A stretch of 64,000 nucleotides of DNA from Nakaseomyces glabratus (taxonomy: Eukaryota; Ascomycota; Saccharomycetes; Saccharomycetales; Saccharomycetaceae): positions 248,001 to 312,000 of the forward strand of contig NC_088958.1 in NCBI RefSeq assembly GCF_010111755.1, read 5' to 3'. This document shows positions 61,059-64,000 of the stretch, piece by piece. The notes under the pieces were generated by a model, which ran no database searches, was not told the DNA's origin, and worked only from the letters and a program-made list of their open reading frames with translations. The position numbers and the translations under genes are program-made. Position 1 is the stretch's first letter. Each line of letters starts with the position of its first letter.

Positions 61059-63449
61059 ATGAGTGATACAGGTTCTGTAGAAAGTGAAAAGTCTGACTTT
61101 CAAGATAGTCGTGAGACTCCTATGCCAGAAAGTAGTGAAACACCAATCCCAGATAGCAATGAATCTGTGGTGAATGATGTATCTCATCAAACTTCTGTTA
61201 TTGAAGAGAATTCAGTAAATGAGCATGAACTTGAAAACGCCATGAACCAAACAGAAGATAAACAAGACGAACACAGAAGTAATTTAGAGGAATATCAAAG
61301 TATTAACCAAGGAGAAAATGTGCACAACAAAGAGGGAGATTCAGACGAAGATGAAAATAAGGATGAAGATGGAGACGAAGACGAAGACGAAGACGAAGAA
61401 GCTCTTGCTAGAGATTTGTATTCAGATGATCAAACTATCGGTAATAATGGATCCTCAGCTACAACTGGAAACAACGAGGATCAAACAGTAAAGGAGCAAG
61501 ATAATGAAAATGAAACATCACAAGAACAATATCTACAGCCATCCTCTGAAGATGAAGAGGAACTAAAAAATGATGATGATGATGTGGTAAACAATGAACC
61601 AACGGTACTGGAAGACAACTTAGAAAATACTGAGTTCGATGGTGATCATGTTAACGAACAAGGAACTGAAGATCAGAATTCCAGTGAGAGTAAAAGTACC
61701 TCTAACGAAAATGAGACCTCTGGTGATGTTGAACAACAGCAACCTGCCAATGCTAATATTGTCGCACAAATATTATCAGAGTCATTTGAAAAAGAGAATG
61801 TTGATGCTAACTTGATTGAAAAACAAGTTAAGTTTATTGAAGATAGTCATTTATTAGAAAAAACACAATTTCAAAAATTAACTGATACGGAAAAGATTAC
61901 AGTAGTGTTAAAACTATTAAACTCAAACACAGAAACTAAATTTCAGGCTACAAATAAGAAAGCTAATGCTGTTGTGGATAGCAATGGCTTGAGATTGTTC
62001 CCAAAACCAGATATTACAAAGCCAATGACACCTGAGGAATCAGTAAGATATAATGATTATCTAAAAGGTGAGAACAAAATTACAGAAATGCACAGTATTC
62101 CTCCGAAATCTAGATTATTTATTGGTAATTTACCTTTGAAAAATGTTTCTAAACAAGATCTATTCCGATTATTTTCACCATTTGGACATATTTTACAAAT
62201 CAACATAAAAAATGCGTTTGGTTTTATTCAATATGATAATCCAAAAAGTGTAAGAGCTGCAATTGAATGTGAATCTCAAGAGATTAATTTTGGTAAGAAG
62301 TTGATTCTTGAGGTTTCTAGTTCAAATAATAGACCTCAATATGATCATGGTGATCATGGTACCAATAGCAGTTCAACATTCATATCTACTTCTAAACGTC
62401 CTTTCCAACATGAAGACGAGGAGCCTGTTGATATGTATGCCGAAAATAACAATGCCCATAAAAAGCCAAAGCGTAGAACACCATCGTGTGTTATATTCGT
62501 TAAGAGAACAGCTGATAGAAATTATGCTAACGAAGTTTTCAACAAATTCAACAATATGACTGGACTTGAAACTGACATGGTATTTTTGAAACCGAGATTG
62601 GAGTTGAGAAAACTAGTAAATGACGCTGCCTATGAAGGTGTTTGGGGTGTTATATTAGTAAACAAGACTCGAAACCTAGATGTTCAAACATTCCATCCTG
62701 GTCCTCGTGGAGAAACAAAATTTGATGAGTATGTTAGTGTGTCTGCAGATGACGCTGCTGCAATATTCAATAACTTGAAGGTAATCAAAAATAGATCAGG
62801 TGGTATGCCGCCATTGGCGGGACCTCAATCAGGATACCCGCAACAATCTGTGCCAAATATGATGCCTCAACCTCAACAAGGATACTATGGCAATTATAAT
62901 TATGGTCAACAACCCAAACCACAGCAACAGGCGAACTTCTATCCTCAAATGCCGACTCAAAATACCAGCTATGGTCAACCGGGGATGGCTCCAGCTGTTC
63001 AAGGTTATGGGGCCCCTACTTCTCAACCTCCAATGAATATGGGAGGTGGAAGCTACAGCCGGTATGATAATTCGAGCATGCAACAACCCATGTCTAATAA
63101 TCAACCCATGAATCAGCAACAATTGTTAGCTGCAATTCAGAATCTGCCACCTAATGTTGTATCAAACCTACTTTCTATGGCACAACAACAGCAACAACAG
63201 CCTGATTCCCAACAACAAATTTTAAACATGATTCAGTCAATGCAAACACCCCAGCAGAACCAACAGCAGCAGCAACAACAACAACAACCAGTAAATATGC
63301 CACCCCAAAATAGCTTTGGTGGTAATGTTCAACCTTCGAACCAACCCACAAATCCCGTATCGCCATCTGCTGCTGCCAACCAGCAGGACCAACAACCTGC
63401 TAACAATGTTCAAAGTCTTTTGGATAGTTTAACTCAGCTCCAAAAGTAA
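61059..63449 (+). CDS. NAB3: Nuclear RNA-binding termination factor Nab3
   Basis: The protein has 796 residues (S. cerevisiae about 802). Nab3 with Nrd1 and Sen1 ends transcription of snoRNAs and cryptic unstable transcripts. Residues 1-230 are very acidic (Asp/Glu-rich). The Nrd1-binding region lies near 235-300. The RRM has RNP2 LFIGNL (353-358) and RNP1 AFGFIQY (386-392). The C-terminal 230 residues are Gln/Pro-rich, ending in a polyQ-rich helical assembly segment (VQSLLDSLTQLQK). In S. cerevisiae it is YPL190C on chromosome XVI, so its place after SCY1 differs from that genome. Confidence 0.97.
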   Translation: MSDTGSVESEKSDFQDSRETPMPESSETPIPDSNESVVNDVSHQTSVIEENSVNEHELENAMNQTEDKQDEHRSNLEEYQSINQGENVHNKEGDSDEDENKDEDGDEDEDEDEEALARDLYSDDQTIGNNGSSATTGNNEDQTVKEQDNENETSQEQYLQPSSEDEEELKNDDDDVVNNEPTVLEDNLENTEFDGDHVNEQGTEDQNSSESKSTSNENETSGDVEQQQPANANIVAQILSESFEKENVDANLIEKQVKFIEDSHLLEKTQFQKLTDTEKITVVLKLLNSNTETKFQATNKKANAVVDSNGLRLFPKPDITKPMTPEESVRYNDYLKGENKITEMHSIPPKSRLFIGNLPLKNVSKQDLFRLFSPFGHILQINIKNAFGFIQYDNPKSVRAAIECESQEINFGKKLILEVSSSNNRPQYDHGDHGTNSSSTFISTSKRPFQHEDEEPVDMYAENNNAHKKPKRRTPSCVIFVKRTADRNYANEVFNKFNNMTGLETDMVFLKPRLELRKLVNDAAYEGVWGVILVNKTRNLDVQTFHPGPRGETKFDEYVSVSADDAAAIFNNLKVIKNRSGGMPPLAGPQSGYPQQSVPNMMPQPQQGYYGNYNYGQQPKPQQQANFYPQMPTQNTSYGQPGMAPAVQGYGAPTSQPPMNMGGGSYSRYDNSSMQQPMSNNQPMNQQQLLAAIQNLPPNVVSNLLSMAQQQQQQPDSQQQILNMIQSMQTPQQNQQQQQQQQQPVNMPPQNSFGGNVQPSNQPTNPVSPSAAANQQDQQPANNVQSLLDSLTQLQK

Positions 63450-64000
63450 AGCAGGATAACTGAAGAATAAAAAGACATCTTATAAAATATAAATTTCTTT
63501 GTGCTATTTTTTCTACCTTTCTTTCAATGATTCTCACACATCAATTGCTAATATGAATGTCTTAATTACTCTTATCTCTTAATGATTTTTCTACTTATCA
63601 AATGAGTTTCCTTCTACCTTCTATTCCTCTGAGAATATACTCTTACACATTGCCATTTCTTATATCTGATATCTTATCTCTTTAATCTCATCATAAATAT
63701 AGTACAGTCAATGTTGTATGTGCACCGATATCTAACTTGTGCCTATCATACATCACAAATACTCTTGTATAATCAGTCTACTATTCAACCTCCATTCGAA
63801 TCTCTGCTGGAGCTCAATTTGCACTTTCAGTGATTCGCGAAATCCAGTTTGATTAAGGGGTGTGTAGGCTCATAACGAGCATGATAGAATAAAAGTCTAT
63901 CACACAGATTAGGCATATATAGCCTGACATAAGCAGACAAAATATCATTGTAGTAATAATTCATTATCTAGAGGTCTTAGAAATTTTGGATTACCGCAGA
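63450..64000. other. Intergenic: NAB3 3' region to window end
   Basis: 551 bp with pyrimidine-rich DNA in the first 250 bp. A CGCGAAA element at 63836-63842 matches the SBF cell-cycle motif CRCGAAA and may belong to a gene beyond the window. No coding frame is recognised. Confidence 0.4.

Overview
The window is nuclear DNA of a budding yeast of the Saccharomycetaceae. It holds 22 protein genes, almost all without introns and each matched to a Saccharomyces cerevisiae counterpart, plus three tRNA genes and a good candidate for a box H/ACA snoRNA. The mature alpha-factor sequence (WHWVRLRKGQGLF and the variant WHWVKIRKGQGLF), the gene order and the AT-rich composition point to Candida glabrata (Nakaseomyces glabratus) or a very close relative such as C. 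nivariensis or C. bracarensis. I think of its chromosome H, but cannot confirm this without a search. The standard code reads well throughout.

Layout. (1) 1-4880: the 5' part of a glycogenin gene (GLG2, minus strand, cut by the window edge), a stress-element-rich divergent promoter, PUS5 and MAS1. (2) 5331-26449: tRNA-Ala, then a block with the same order as S. cerevisiae chromosome X (YJL076W to YJL069C): NET1, SMC3, JEM1, PSF2, ARG2, the YJL070C orthologue and UTP18, with tRNA-Cys between the last two. (3) 26450-32511: about 6 kb with no convincing gene. It is rich in C-tracts, pyrimidine tracts and CCCCT stress elements, and lies upstream of the homeobox gene TOS8. (4) 32512-60658: a block in the same order as S. 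cerevisiae chromosome VII (YGL096W to YGL083W): TOS8, VPS45, PAN2, SPC105, NUP145, NBP35, LIF1, MF(ALPHA)2, snR10 position, MMS2, MAD1, LCL3, GUP1, SCY1. (5) 61059-63449: NAB3, which in S. cerevisiae lies on chromosome XVI beside GUP2 and MF(ALPHA)1. That is the duplicate partner of the VII block, so this window looks like a merged single track after whole-genome duplication.

The genes do not form operons. They cover chromosome biology (SMC3, PSF2, SPC105, MAD1, LIF1, MMS2, NET1), RNA metabolism (PAN2, NAB3, UTP18, PUS5), transport and membranes (NUP145, VPS45, SCY1, GUP1, JEM1), metabolism (ARG2, GLG2, MAS1, NBP35) and mating (alpha-factor). PAC elements, with RRPE-like elements at three of the four, recur in the UTP18, PSF2/ARG2, PAN2/SPC105 and NBP35/LIF1 promoters.

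The most notable items are a 135-bp near-identical tandem repeat inside NET1, a 30-bp perfect palindrome upstream of the alpha-factor gene, the H/ACA-like fold at the snR10 position, and the 6-kb gene-free TOS8 upstream region. I found no mobile element, CRISPR array, centromere or obviously foreign gene system.
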